32,247 nucleotides of DNA from Comamonadaceae bacterium (GTDB lineage: Bacteria > Pseudomonadota > Gammaproteobacteria > Burkholderiales > Burkholderiaceae_C): assembly GCA_947450895.1 (NCBI GenBank), contig CANFWT010000031.1:1-32247 (forward strand). Direction: 5' to 3'. A model generated the notes under the pieces. It had not been told where the DNA came from. It worked only from the letters and a program-made list of their open reading frames with translations, and did not search any database. Position numbers and translations under genes: made by a program. This document shows positions 10,071-18,269 of this stretch, one piece after another; position 1 is the stretch's first letter, and each line of letters opens with the position of its first letter.

Positions 10071-11294
10071 TCAGCGCAGTGGCTGCGATCCTGTGACTTC
10101 GACTTCGACCCGGCGGTCAGGCCGCAGGCAGGTAATCAGCGCCTGGGTGGCTTTATTGCCTTTGCAGTCGCCAGGCTTGGTGTCCGGGCTGCTGGAGCCA
10201 ACACCCACCGCGGTGACCTTGCTTGCGGGCAGGCCACCGACTTGGACCAGGTAATTTTGTACCGCCTCGGCGCGACGGTTTGACAGGGTGTTGTTGTAGC
10301 CCTCCTTGCCCAAGCGGTCGGTATGGCCAGTGATGCGAACCGCGTCTACGTTGACATTTTTCAAGTCAGAAAGCAGTTTGTCCAAGGCATGTTTACCATC
10401 GGCTTGCAAGGTGCTCTGGTCAAAACCAAACAAGGAGTCCGCCTCGAGCTTAACTTTGGACAGGGGCGCGGGGACCGGCGTCGCCGGCACGGGGACTGGC
10501 ACTGGCACCGGCTTGGCTACCGGCGCGGGTGGAGGTACAGGTACAGGTACAGGTGGAGGCGCAGGCGCGGGAGGAGGAGGAGGGGCTGCGACTGGTGCGG
10601 CTGTCACGGCTTTGCTTGGTGCCTCTTTTTCGCCAAAACGATAGACCAGGCTCAGGGCGATCAGATCGACATCGCCCCGGTTATTGACCGCGTCGTTGAC
10701 GCGGTAGCGCTCTGCCTCCAAACGCAAGGTCAGCGCGGGCGTGAATGCGTATTGGGTGCCAAAACCATATTTGTAATTGGTTTCGCGTTTGTTCGGGCTG
10801 GGGTTTGTAACGTTGACAGCACCCGTACCGCTAAAGTTGTCTTGGGTATCGGCATAGGTGGCGCCCACGCGGCCAAGCAGGGACCATCGGTCCGTGATGG
10901 GCAAAGTACCTACCAAATCGAGGTTGACACCCTGGATGCGGGCAGTTCCCGTCAGTGTGCCGGCTGGGGTCGTCTGGGCCGTGAAGCCAAAGCGTCCCAG
11001 GTCAAAGTAGCCCGCTTCCACGGCCCAGCTGGGGGTGATGGGAAAACCCACAAAGGCCTTGTAGCCCGGGTCCCTGCGGTCCTCAGACAGGGTGTTGGTG
11101 GTGAAGCCTGAGCTGAGCAAGTCCTGCGTGATGCGTACGTTGTCAATGGTTGATTGGGATTCACCCGCAGCGATGCCGAAGTACACGCCCGCGTTGGGTT
11201 TGATCTCCTGGGCTCCCAGCAGCGGGCTGGCCAAGGCTGCCAGCGCAGCCAGGGAAAGCACTGATAGGCGCGGTTTAAAGTTCCAAGTTGTCAT
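10071..11294 (-). CDS. OmpA-family outer-membrane protein with Pro-rich linker
   Basis: This 407-residue protein has a signal peptide ending near SPLLGA (residue 28). An 8-strand OmpA-like beta-barrel of about 190 residues follows, ending in the aromatic SLVYRF at 215-220. Residues 234-278 form a long PVP/PPP linker. The C-terminal OmpA domain (about 285-400) contains ITGHTDRLGKEGYN and LSNRRAEAVQNYL, the peptidoglycan-binding signature. It should anchor the outer membrane to the cell wall. Cys377 and Cys389 may form a disulfide, as seen in related OmpA domains. GGAG lies 8 bases before the ATG. It lies 57 bases downstream of the ice-binding-like gene on the same strand, so co-transcription is possible. 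Confidence 0.93.
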   Translation of the reverse strand: MTTWNFKPRLSVLSLAALAALASPLLGAQEIKPNAGVYFGIAAGESQSTIDNVRITQDLLSSGFTTNTLSEDRRDPGYKAFVGFPITPSWAVEAGYFDLGRFGFTAQTTPAGTLTGTARIQGVNLDLVGTLPITDRWSLLGRVGATYADTQDNFSGTGAVNVTNPSPNKRETNYKYGFGTQYAFTPALTLRLEAERYRVNDAVNNRGDVDLIALSLVYRFGEKEAPSKAVTAAPVAAPPPPPAPAPPPVPVPVPPPAPVAKPVPVPVPVPATPVPAPLSKVKLEADSLFGFDQSTLQADGKHALDKLLSDLKNVNVDAVRITGHTDRLGKEGYNNTLSNRRAEAVQNYLVQVGGLPASKVTAVGVGSSSPDTKPGDCKGNKATQALITCLRPDRRVEVEVTGSQPLR

Positions 11295-11351
11295 GTGTCA
11301 TTCTCCAAAATTAGGCGATATGCCTGGGTCGAAAACGCAGCGTGGGCGTGC

Positions 11352-13178
11352 TTATGGAGTGGGCACGGTGATCGTGCAGGAGTCGCAGGTGATGGCTGCT
11401 GCAGACGCGCCCTGGTTCAGGGCGCGGCCCTCCAGGTTGGCTCCGGTTTGCAGGGTAATGGCGGTGGCGGCCACCATCGTGCCTTTCATGATGGAGTTGG
11501 CCCCCAAGGTAATGGCGCTGCCTGCAGTCCAAAATACGTTGCTTGCTTTTGCGCCGCCGCTCAACACCACTTGGCTGGTGGACAAGGTGGTGATGGCGGT
11601 TGCGGCGCGGATCACGAACACCGCGTTGGGGTCACCTTGCGCATCCAAGGTCACAATGCCGCCAGCTGAAAAGTCAATCGTTGTGCCGGATTGGTACAAG
11701 CCGGGGTACAGGGTCAGGCCGCTGAGGTTGGTGCTGATGGGCGTAGGCGTACCACGAACGGCGTTAGTTGCATTGGTAAAGGCGGCCAACGCATCGGTTT
11801 TTGCGTTGCTCAGCAAGGTGGCGTCGATCAGCGCGCAAGCCGGTCCTGCAGCATCGACCGCATACAGGTGACCCACTATTTCTGGGCAAGAGCCGGGGGA
11901 ACTGAAACCTGTGATGTTGGCTCCGGTGTCGGGCGTCAGACCCACATCCCCCGTGATGATGGAGGTGGGAATATTGGTAATCGCCGCAGACGCCAGGATG
12001 GCGAAATTCGACGAAGAACCCAAGGGCACAGGCAGCTGGCATTCGCTGGTGCCGGTGGTGAACTGCCACACTTTGTCGGACACCAGGGCATTGCCGGCAA
12101 GGTCTTTTACCCCGTTGGTCCCGCCCAGCACCGTCGCTGTGTAAGCGGTCGAAGGCGCCAGGTTTGCACTGGGGTTGATCGACGCAATCTTGCCCACGGC
12201 ATCATAAAGAACCACCGCGGTAATGGTCGCGTTCAGGTCGCTTGAAGGAGCGAGCGTGACCGTTGCAGTGGTCAGGGTCAGCGGGTCCATGGCTTCGCTG
12301 AATGTGGCGTTTACGGTTTTGTTGGTGCAAATCGCCGAGCCGGTGTCCACTGGGTTTACCAAGATCACGGTGGGCGCGGTGGTGTCGTTGGCGTCCAGCG
12401 TGGTGAAGGTCCAGACTTTGTTTGTCGCCATGGGGTTGCCCGCGACATCGGTGGCTGCGGTGGTGACCGTGGCGGTAAAAGATGTGTTGACTGGCAGCGT
12501 CGACGGGCTGGTCGGTCTGAAGGTGGCCGTACGCGCCGCGACCGAATAGGCCACGGTTCCCACGATGGGGGTGTTGCCAACCGTGGTTTTGAGCGTAAAG
12601 CTGCTGCTGTTGATGGTTTCAGGCGCCATGTCCTCGCTGAATGTCGCGGTCACGGCCGTGTTGGTTGCAGCGACGGCGTCTTGCGCGGGCACAACGCTGA
12701 CCACTCTGGGCGCCGTTGCATCAATCGCCGATCCCGTGACGAACGACCATACAAAAGCGCTTTGCAGCGCCAGCCCGCCGGTGTCTTGTGCGCCGGTGGT
12801 GATGGTGGCCACGCAAACCGTGTTTGGCGGCAGGTTTGCGCCAGGCAAGAAGCTGGCTTGGCGGCCATTGGCATCGTAGCTGACGCTACCTGCCACTGCC
12901 ACACTGGCTGGGCACGCCAGCGTGAAAGTGCTGGTGGTCAGGGTGGCAGGGTTCATCGCCTTGGTGAAGGCGGCGGTAACCCGGGTATTGAAGGCAACAC
13001 CGGAGACCGCCGGACTCAGAGCCGCCGGCACGGTAGCGCTGACTTTGGGTGCCAAGCCGATGCCATTTCCAGTGCCAAGAATGGGGGCCTGACCGCCGCC
13101 GCAGCCGCCCAGGATGAGCGTGGCCACAAGGGCCAGAAGCCAGGCCACAGCGCTGGTGCGAAAGAGGTAAGGGCGCAT
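11352..13178 (-). CDS. Ice-binding-like (DUF3494) lipoprotein with three Big_5 Ig-like domains
   Basis: This 608-residue protein begins with a lipoprotein signal peptide ending ILGGC (Cys26). Three Ig-like Big_5 repeats follow at about residues 45-148, 155-260 and 266-376. Each has a conserved start (xxVxPA..., FSEAMDP-type strand) and end (VWSFVTG, VWTFTT, VWQFTTG). Residues 386-603 form a DUF3494 ice-binding-like beta-helix with LGSSSNFAILA, GDVGLTP, FVIRAATAITT, NVFWTAGSAITLG, GTMVAATAITLQTGA and the closing GRALNQGASA motif. Characterised DUF3494 proteins bind ice; lipid anchoring plus Ig spacers suggests a surface-displayed adhesin-like form (inference). ATG 13178 is chosen over an upstream ATG at 13202 because AGGAG lies 6 bases before it and it opens the signal peptide. 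Confidence 0.9.
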   Translation of the reverse strand: MRPYLFRTSAVAWLLALVATLILGGCGGGQAPILGTGNGIGLAPKVSATVPAALSPAVSGVAFNTRVTAAFTKAMNPATLTTSTFTLACPASVAVAGSVSYDANGRQASFLPGANLPPNTVCVATITTGAQDTGGLALQSAFVWSFVTGSAIDATAPRVVSVVPAQDAVAATNTAVTATFSEDMAPETINSSSFTLKTTVGNTPIVGTVAYSVAARTATFRPTSPSTLPVNTSFTATVTTAATDVAGNPMATNKVWTFTTLDANDTTAPTVILVNPVDTGSAICTNKTVNATFSEAMDPLTLTTATVTLAPSSDLNATITAVVLYDAVGKIASINPSANLAPSTAYTATVLGGTNGVKDLAGNALVSDKVWQFTTGTSECQLPVPLGSSSNFAILASAAITNIPTSIITGDVGLTPDTGANITGFSSPGSCPEIVGHLYAVDAAGPACALIDATLLSNAKTDALAAFTNATNAVRGTPTPISTNLSGLTLYPGLYQSGTTIDFSAGGIVTLDAQGDPNAVFVIRAATAITTLSTSQVVLSGGAKASNVFWTAGSAITLGANSIMKGTMVAATAITLQTGANLEGRALNQGASAAAITCDSCTITVPTP

Positions 13179-13225
13179 GAATTGACTCCTGTTACGTTGC
13201 ATGGGGATTTCAAAATTCGACGGAT

Positions 13226-13276
13226 CGGCTCGCCTCCTGGCGACCGCGTCCGAGACCTAACGCAGCGGTCAAGCCG
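13226..13276 (-). promoter_or_regulatory. Potential structured 5' leader of the ice-binding-like gene
   Basis: About 48-98 bases upstream of the ice-binding-like start codon, three nested dyads could fold into a three-way junction. CGGCT (13226-13230) pairs with AGCCG (13272-13276), CGCC (13231-13234) with GGCG (13239-13242), and GACCGC (13242-13247) with GCGGTC (13265-13270); the last two share one base. It matches no riboswitch consensus I know. GC-rich DNA readily gives such dyads, so this is tentative. Confidence 0.25.
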
Positions 13277-13415
13277 AATGCCTATGGGGCCTAGTCTTGT
13301 ACGCTTGGATCGAAAGCTCAATGCGTTACATCACAGTTGGTGTCACGCTCTTCGGCGCGGCCCTGCGCGTGCCCTGCCGTAGGCATCGCGGCGCATCGGG
13401 AAGCCTCGCGTGGTC

Positions 13416-15005
13416 TCAGGCGGTCAAAGAGCTCGCAATTTTGTAGGCCTTGTCGTGAAACAGCGTCAGACAGGCATCGACAACCTGGGCGTCGTACAAA
13501 ACTCCGCGGCCACGGGTAATTTCATCCAATGCGGCACCATTTTCGATCGCAGCCCGATAGGGCCTGTGCGACGACATCGCCTCCACGACGTCAGCCACTG
13601 CCAGAATGCGGCCTTCCATGCAAATTTGATCGTCTCTTAACTGTTTTGGATAACCCGTACCGTTCAGGCGCTCGTGGTGTTCGGCAACTGCCTGTGCAAT
13701 CGGCCATGGGAATGACACCTCCTTGAGCAAGCGGTATCCAGCAAGCACATGATTTTTTACCAGGCTATATTCCTCCGGAGAAATATTGCCGGGCTTGCAC
13801 AAGATTTCGACCGGAACCACAATTTTTCCAATGTCATGCAAATAGCCCGCAATCATCACTCCTTCTTGGCGCACCTCATTCCATCCCATTTGCGCTGCAA
13901 TTGCCCGGGCCAGGTCCCCCACATGTTTTTCGTGTCCTGATGTGTAGGGGTCGCGCAGTTCACCCAATTCCCGCGCTATGTCGATCGTTTGCATCAGCGA
14001 CCGCTGCAAGTTGTTTTGATCAACAATTTTTTCTGCAATAGCTATCAGCAGATCAGCCGCGCGATTGGCCTTTTCCTCATTGACAATGACGAGTTCCGCC
14101 ACGCGTTTGGCCTTCTCTCGGTTTTGAAATAGCAGTTCTTCATTTGCAACTACAAGCTCTGCCGCGCGCTTGGCTTTTTCGTCGTTGGCGACGACGAGCT
14201 CTGCGACGCGTTTGGCTTTCTCTTGGTTTTGGAATAACAGTTCTTCGTTTGCGACTACCAGCTCTGCCGCGCGATTGGCTTTTTCCTCGTTGGCCACCAC
14301 GAGCTCTGCAACACGTTTGGCTTTCTCCCGGTTTTGAAACACGAGTTCTTTGTTTGCAACTACAAGCTCTGCCGCGCGTTTGGCCTTCTCGTCATTGGCC
14401 ACCACGAGCTCTGCAACACGTTTGGCTTTTTCCTGGTTTTGAAACAACAACTCCTCGTTTGCGATCACCAACTCGGCCGCGCGTTTGGCTTTTTCGTCAT
14501 GGGCAACAACAAGCTCTGCGACACGTTTGGCTTTTTCTTCGTTTTGGTAGGCCAACGCTTTGTTGGCATCGCGAAGGGCCTGTTGTGCCTTAATTTCCAT
14601 CGAAATATCGCGCACAATTTTGGACGCGCCAACAACCTTGCCTGTGGCATCAAAGATGGGGGACAGCGTCACCGAAGCATTGATGCGGCGGCCCCCTTTG
14701 CAAATCCGTTCAGTGATAAGGTGACTCACCCACTCGCCCTTGAGCACTCTCTGCATAATCAAATTTTCGGCCTCGAGATTTTCCGCAGGAATCAATAACT
14801 CGATTGGCTTTCCGATGGCCTCTTGGGCCGTGTAGCCAAAGACGCGCTCCGCGCCCAAGTTCCAACTGGTAATCTTTCGGTCTAAGTCTTTGCCGATGAT
14901 GGCATCGTCGGAGGCATTCACGATGGCTGCCAGCCGCTCGATGGCTTCTCTCCCATGGGCCATACCGTTAGAGCTCTCTGCGGATGTCGGGTACGGCTTC
15001 TTCAT
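13416..15005 (-). CDS. PAS domain / coiled-coil repeat / HD-GYP cyclic-di-GMP phosphodiesterase
   Basis: This 529-residue predicted cytoplasmic protein has a PAS sensor domain (about residues 20-138, with IVNASDDAIIGKD and GASKIVRDIS). Five tandem 35-residue repeats of the form EKAKRVAELVVANDEKAKRA fill residues 155-329, and an HD-GYP domain follows (about 335-525). The HD-GYP metal and signature residues are present: HD at 390-391 in LHDIGK, HHE at 443-445 and GTGYP at 449-453, plus AVADVVEAM. HD-GYP proteins hydrolyse c-di-GMP. No receiver or membrane segment is seen. The start is uncertain: ATG 15005 or 14963 are both plausible and ribosome sites are weak; the open frame reaches 15134. Confidence 0.9.
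   Translation of the reverse strand: MKKPYPTSAESSNGMAHGREAIERLAAIVNASDDAIIGKDLDRKITSWNLGAERVFGYTAQEAIGKPIELLIPAENLEAENLIMQRVLKGEWVSHLITERICKGGRRINASVTLSPIFDATGKVVGASKIVRDISMEIKAQQALRDANKALAYQNEEKAKRVAELVVAHDEKAKRAAELVIANEELLFQNQEKAKRVAELVVANDEKAKRAAELVVANKELVFQNREKAKRVAELVVANEEKANRAAELVVANEELLFQNQEKAKRVAELVVANDEKAKRAAELVVANEELLFQNREKAKRVAELVIVNEEKANRAADLLIAIAEKIVDQNNLQRSLMQTIDIARELGELRDPYTSGHEKHVGDLARAIAAQMGWNEVRQEGVMIAGYLHDIGKIVVPVEILCKPGNISPEEYSLVKNHVLAGYRLLKEVSFPWPIAQAVAEHHERLNGTGYPKQLRDDQICMEGRILAVADVVEAMSSHRPYRAAIENGAALDEITRGRGVLYDAQVVDACLTLFHDKAYKIASSLTA
14019..14543 (-). repeat. Five tandem 105-bp repeats inside the HD-GYP gene
   Basis: Five in-frame copies of a 105-bp unit encode a 35-residue coiled-coil module rich in Lys, Ala, Glu and Val. 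Each module itself contains two related half-units (EKAKRVAELVVAN and EKAKRAAELVVAN), so the effective period is about 17-18 residues. The last copy is diverged and leads into the HD-GYP domain. Such a tract is prone to change in copy number by recombination. Confidence 0.9.
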
Positions 15006-15316
15006 GCCGGCCAGTGTAGGCAGCCAGGTGCGGCCTGCGCCCTGCGCATGGTCACAAAACCCAGACTCTGCCCAGGACCTGCGACATTGGAATTTGGATG
15101 GCGGCGCTGCGTGGGCTGCGCAGCACCGGCGCATTGGGATGCACGCGTCACCCGTTGATTGGCTTTCAGCGTGGCTGTGATGTGGCGCATTGACGTGACC
15201 TTTGGGGTCTCCTAACGTGGGCTCTGCTCGCTTTCAGTACTCCTTGTGATGCTGGCTGGGCAGGGAGCCCGGTATACGCCGGGTCGAATTCAATGCAAAC
15301 ACGATAGGACCTCACC

Positions 15317-15631
15317 ATGACCCACAAAACCACCTTCGCCGCCGCGGCGATTTCTCTCACCCTTTTGGCTATGTCGGGCTGCGCCGTTTCGCGCGGGCAA
15401 GAGTCTGTCGGCGCGTATGTCGACGATACGGGCATCACCTCCCTTGTCAAGTCCCGTTTCTTTGAAGACAAGGACGTCGCGGGCTCTTCAATCAGTGTGG
15501 AAACTTTGAACGGCACGGTCATGTTGTCGGGCTTTGCCAAAAACACCCTGGAGCGCAGCAAAGCGGAGACGATTGCGCGCGGCGTCAAAGGCGTGACCTC
15601 GGTAAAGAACGAAATTCTGATTCGCCCGTAA
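15317..15631 (+). CDS. BON-domain lipoprotein (OsmY-like)
   Basis: This 104-residue protein has a lipoprotein signal peptide ending AMSGC (Cys22), then one BON domain (about residues 38-104) with DTGITSLVKSRFFEDK, VETLNGTVMLSGFA and VKGVTSVKNEI. BON domains bind phospholipid surfaces and occur in OsmY/DolP-like periplasmic envelope-stress proteins. AGGA lies 7 bases before the ATG. It is divergent from the HD-GYP gene, about 310 bases away from the chosen start of that gene. Regulation by envelope or osmotic stress is typical for the family but not shown here. Confidence 0.88.
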   Translation: MTHKTTFAAAAISLTLLAMSGCAVSRGQESVGAYVDDTGITSLVKSRFFEDKDVAGSSISVETLNGTVMLSGFAKNTLERSKAETIARGVKGVTSVKNEILIRP

Positions 15632-15655
15632 CGCACCGGCCGGTTCTGATCCAAG

Positions 15656-15684
15656 CCGCGGTGCGCTGTTTAAGCGCATCGCGG
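15656..15684 (+). terminator. Strong hairpin after the BON-lipoprotein gene (possible terminator)
   Basis: CCGCG-G-TGCGCT pairs with AGCGCA-T-CGCGG around a GTTTA loop, a 12-bp stem with one G-T wobble, 25 bases after the stop codon. No T-run follows, so it may act in RNA stability or factor-dependent termination rather than as a standard intrinsic terminator. Confidence 0.45.
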
Positions 15685-15784
15685 CAGTAGCGCGTGCGCT
15701 TCGGGTAGTTCCCCGTCAGACTGCGTCCGCGCGCCAGGTGTACGCGCCCGCGCAGGGCGAGTGGGGCTTGCTAAGCTAGCGCCC

Positions 15785-16423
15785 ATGCACACCTTTCTCC
15801 CCAGCGCGGTCCTGGTTCTGGTCGCCTTGCCCCAAGAGCTTGACGCGGCCTTGCTCGGCCCCCACGCCATCGTGCAGTACACCGGCGTGGGCAAGGTTAA
15901 CGCCGCGTACGTGGCGGCAAAGGCCATTCGCACCCATGCGCCGCAGTTGGTAGTGAACTTTGGTTCTGCCGGGCGGGTGGCATCGTGCCCGCAGGGCTTG
16001 GTGGAAGTGGCCAGCGTGCTGCAACGCGACATGAATGCCGAGCCCTTGGCCCCGCGCGGGGCAACGCCATTTCAGGATGGTGGCCACACCCTGCACTCGG
16101 GCCACGCCGGCGTGGTGTGCGGCACGGGAGACAGCTTTGTCACTGCCCCCGATCCCTGGTTTGCCACACGCGGCGTGCAGTTGGTGGACATGGAGTTGTA
16201 CGCTGTGGCCAGCGTTTGCGTGCGCGAGAACGTGGCCTGGCGCTCTGTCAAGTTTGTCTCGGACGACGCAAATGCCGAATCTGCCAGCGACTGGCAGGCC
16301 AATGTACGCCGCGGGGAGCTGTTGTTTGTCGATTTTTTTTTGTGGCAGCGCGCTAGTCCAGCGCCAGATACCCCAAAGCCTCAGCACAAGCGCGCATCTC
16401 CACACAACGTTGGTAGGTGCTGA
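15785..16423 (+). CDS. Purine-type nucleosidase (MTA/SAH nucleosidase-like phosphorylase superfamily)
   Basis: This 212-residue frame belongs to the PNP/UDP phosphorylase superfamily that cleaves N-glycosidic bonds of purine nucleosides. Visible signatures are LPQELDAAL near the start, YTGVGKVNAAY, NFGSAG, the ribose-binding VDMELYAVA (about 134-142) and KFVSDDAN, whose Asp is the usual acid for purine release. ATG 15785 fits the start of homology better than the in-frame ATG at 15761. A T9 tract at 16333-16341 lies near the end. One more T would put the frame into a TAG at 16354-16356 (about 190 residues), just where the convergent gene also stops; the annotated frame instead reads 22 or so extra residues antisense to that gene. 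Substrate is not certain from sequence. Confidence 0.82.
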   Translation: MHTFLPSAVLVLVALPQELDAALLGPHAIVQYTGVGKVNAAYVAAKAIRTHAPQLVVNFGSAGRVASCPQGLVEVASVLQRDMNAEPLAPRGATPFQDGGHTLHSGHAGVVCGTGDSFVTAPDPWFATRGVQLVDMELYAVASVCVRENVAWRSVKFVSDDANAESASDWQANVRRGELLFVDFFLWQRASPAPDTPKPQHKRASPHNVGRC

Positions 16424-17192
16424 GGGCGGGCGTTTCAAAGCCGACGATGTCCAGCGCGTCCAGCGTCGGTGCGGCCTGCGCACTGGCCACCACGGCGCGC
16501 AGGGCCTGTTGAAGTAGCGCAACTTCTGCAACTGGCGTAGCCAGCGCGCTTACCAAGGGCAGGCCGGGATAGGCTTCGGTGGTGCCGACGATACACAGGC
16601 CTTGCGTGGCCTGCGGCGCGTAGCGCTGCAGCGCGGCATAGGTGACGCAGTCGATGGCGGCGAGGTCGGCCTGGCTCTCACGCACCGCAGCCACCGACGC
16701 GCTGTGGCCACCAGTGGCTATGGCGCTTTCAAAAAACCGGCCCCTCTGCGCCAGCGGCGCTATCCGCGCGCGCAAGGCGTTGTAGCCCGACTGCGAATCG
16801 GTTGCATTAAAAGCCACGCGCAGGCCACGAAAGTCCTCCAAGGCCAAGTGCGCGTGTTCGCTGCGCGCTACCAGCACGCTGCGGCAATCAATGCCATGGC
16901 ACTGCGGCGCCCTGTAGGCAAAGCATCCCACCAGTTGCACCTGATGGGCCAAGGCGTGGGTAAGGGGGTAGCCGCAGGTCTGGCTCAGCAGCAAATCGGG
17001 CGTTTGCCAGTGGGCGTGGTAATCGTCAGGCCAACTAAGCTCTGCGGGCAAGCGGTCCAGCCCCTGTGCCCGCAGGTGATGGCGCAGCAGCTCCCAGAAC
17101 ATGCGCACAGCGGCGCGGTTGGCCAGGTACATGGGCAGCGACACCAGGCGAACCGTCGCGCGGCCATCAGCTTGCATTTCGGGCGGGCTCAC
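16353..17192 (-). CDS. PhnD-like (phosphate/phosphonate) binding-protein-fold protein without signal peptide
   Basis: This 279-residue protein has the PhnD/SsuA-type periplasmic-binding fold. It opens with VRLVSLPMYLANRAAVRMFW. It then shows DLLLSQTCGYPLTH (about 66-79), DFRGLRVAFNATDSQSGYN and a second-lobe segment ATGGHSASVAAV...ADLAAIDCVTYAAL typical of the family. No signal peptide or lipobox is present and no transporter genes adjoin it, so it is probably cytoplasmic or a stand-alone sensor-like binding protein. The start ATG overlaps the desaturase stop as ATGA, which implies translational coupling with that gene. The 3' end overlaps the nucleosidase frame tail. Ligand is unknown. Confidence 0.8.
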   Translation of the reverse strand: MSPPEMQADGRATVRLVSLPMYLANRAAVRMFWELLRHHLRAQGLDRLPAELSWPDDYHAHWQTPDLLLSQTCGYPLTHALAHQVQLVGCFAYRAPQCHGIDCRSVLVARSEHAHLALEDFRGLRVAFNATDSQSGYNALRARIAPLAQRGRFFESAIATGGHSASVAAVRESQADLAAIDCVTYAALQRYAPQATQGLCIVGTTEAYPGLPLVSALATPVAEVALLQQALRAVVASAQAAPTLDALDIVGFETPALSTYQRCVEMRACAEALGYLALD

Positions 17193-18175
17193 TGCGTATT
17201 GGGTGCTTGTTCTGCTGCCGCGGTACGTACCAACGCTGTGGAGCTGGGCGCGCGTGTTGACTGGGCCGGGTGGTCAATGGGCGAAAAAGCGTGGCGCATA
17301 AAGAGCCGCACATAGCCTGGAACCAAAAAACCACCGGTTCCAGCGACGAAGGCATCGCGTTGGGCCCAATAGACGGCGGGAATGGCGTACCACGGAAGGT
17401 TCGGTTGGGCGTGGTGGACGGCGTGGTAATTGTTGTTCAGGTACAGCAGGCGCCAAGGCCAGGCCGCCTCGTTGACCACAATGCGGTGCGCTGGCAGCGC
17501 CGCGGGGCGGTGCTCGTACAAGGAGCGCATGATGGCCAGCCCCAGGCCGGGATAACTCACCCCCAGCACATACGTCCAGGGTGACATCCCCACACTGCGA
17601 TGCAGGGCCCACAACATCAACACCAGCAGCGCCAGGTGCTGTGCCCAGGTCCAGCGCGTTTTGGGGCTGCGCCAGTAGCTGGCCCGGCGCAAGGGCCATA
17701 GCAGATGAAAAATAGCAAACGCCGGGGTGATAAAAAAGCGGCCTAAAGACGTACGCTGGGCTACCAGCAAAGCGCGAAGAAGTCCGCTGCGCTGGGTGAA
17801 GTCTGCGGGATCGAGGTAATTGCTTTCCGGGTCCTGGCCGGGGAAGGTCAGCAGCTCGTCCCGGTGGTGCGCCAGGTGGCTGCGCCGGTAAATGTCAAAC
17901 GGATACCACACCGCAATCGGTAGCAGGCCCAATGCGCGGTTGAGGCCGGCGCGGCGGGTCGGGTGGTTGTGCACCAATTCATGCTGCAGGCTCATGTACC
18001 AGGCAGAAACCACCACCAGGGCTGCGACGGCCCACAGTGAAGCGCCATGCGCGTACCACACCAGCGCCGCCAGCCAGCTGCTGTAAACGGCAACGACTAA
18101 AAGCCAAGTGGGCCATTCGACGCCTTGGGCTGCGGTTGTTGCGTTCTGTGGAGATTCTCTGCGCGCGCGGTTCAT
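17189..18175 (-). CDS. Membrane fatty-acid desaturase
   Basis: This 328-residue protein is an integral-membrane di-iron fatty-acid desaturase/hydroxylase. The three histidine boxes are present: HELVHNH (65-71), HLAHH (100-104) and HAVHH (251-255, within NNNYHAVHH). Hydrophobic segments at about 23-58, 83-92, 150-163 and 180-215 match the usual four-helix layout. ATG 18175 is chosen; a TTG at 18190 in frame is the alternative, and neither has a clear ribosome site. The stop overlaps the PhnD-like gene. Electron donor and substrate chain are unknown. A role in adjusting membrane fluidity in cold would fit the ice-binding-like gene in the window, but that is inference. Confidence 0.88.
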   Translation of the reverse strand: MNRARRESPQNATTAAQGVEWPTWLLVVAVYSSWLAALVWYAHGASLWAVAALVVVSAWYMSLQHELVHNHPTRRAGLNRALGLLPIAVWYPFDIYRRSHLAHHRDELLTFPGQDPESNYLDPADFTQRSGLLRALLVAQRTSLGRFFITPAFAIFHLLWPLRRASYWRSPKTRWTWAQHLALLVLMLWALHRSVGMSPWTYVLGVSYPGLGLAIMRSLYEHRPAALPAHRIVVNEAAWPWRLLYLNNNYHAVHHAQPNLPWYAIPAVYWAQRDAFVAGTGGFLVPGYVRLFMRHAFSPIDHPAQSTRAPSSTALVRTAAAEQAPNTQ

Positions 18176-18250
18176 GCCGTGAAAGTTCAAAGAGCTTAGG
18201 CCTGCGGGGCCAGAAGGGAGCGGGTTGCGGCGCGGATCCTAGCACTGGCC

Positions 18251-18269
18251 GCCCAAGGGTACCTTGGGC
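18251..18269. promoter_or_regulatory. Inverted repeat in the desaturase/queE divergent region
   Basis: GCCCAAGG-GTA-CCTTGGGC is an 8-bp perfect dyad with a 3-base centre, located between the divergent desaturase and queE transcription units. No T-run follows. It may be an operator or a leader hairpin; no match to a known regulator site is claimed. Confidence 0.3.

Noticed and set aside
10476..10600. Simple repeat or microsatellite in the OmpA-family gene
   Set aside because: The GT/GC-rich near-repeats encode the Pro-Val-Pro linker between barrel and OmpA domain, common in this family.
13179..13415. Cyclic-di-GMP (GEMM) riboswitch before the ice-binding-like gene, next to an HD-GYP gene
   Set aside because: The conserved GEMM-I core bases could not be found; only generic dyads are present.
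14019..14543. Regular direct repeats that might suggest a CRISPR array
   Set aside because: The 105-bp unit is in frame, fully coding and without unique spacers; it encodes coiled-coil repeats.
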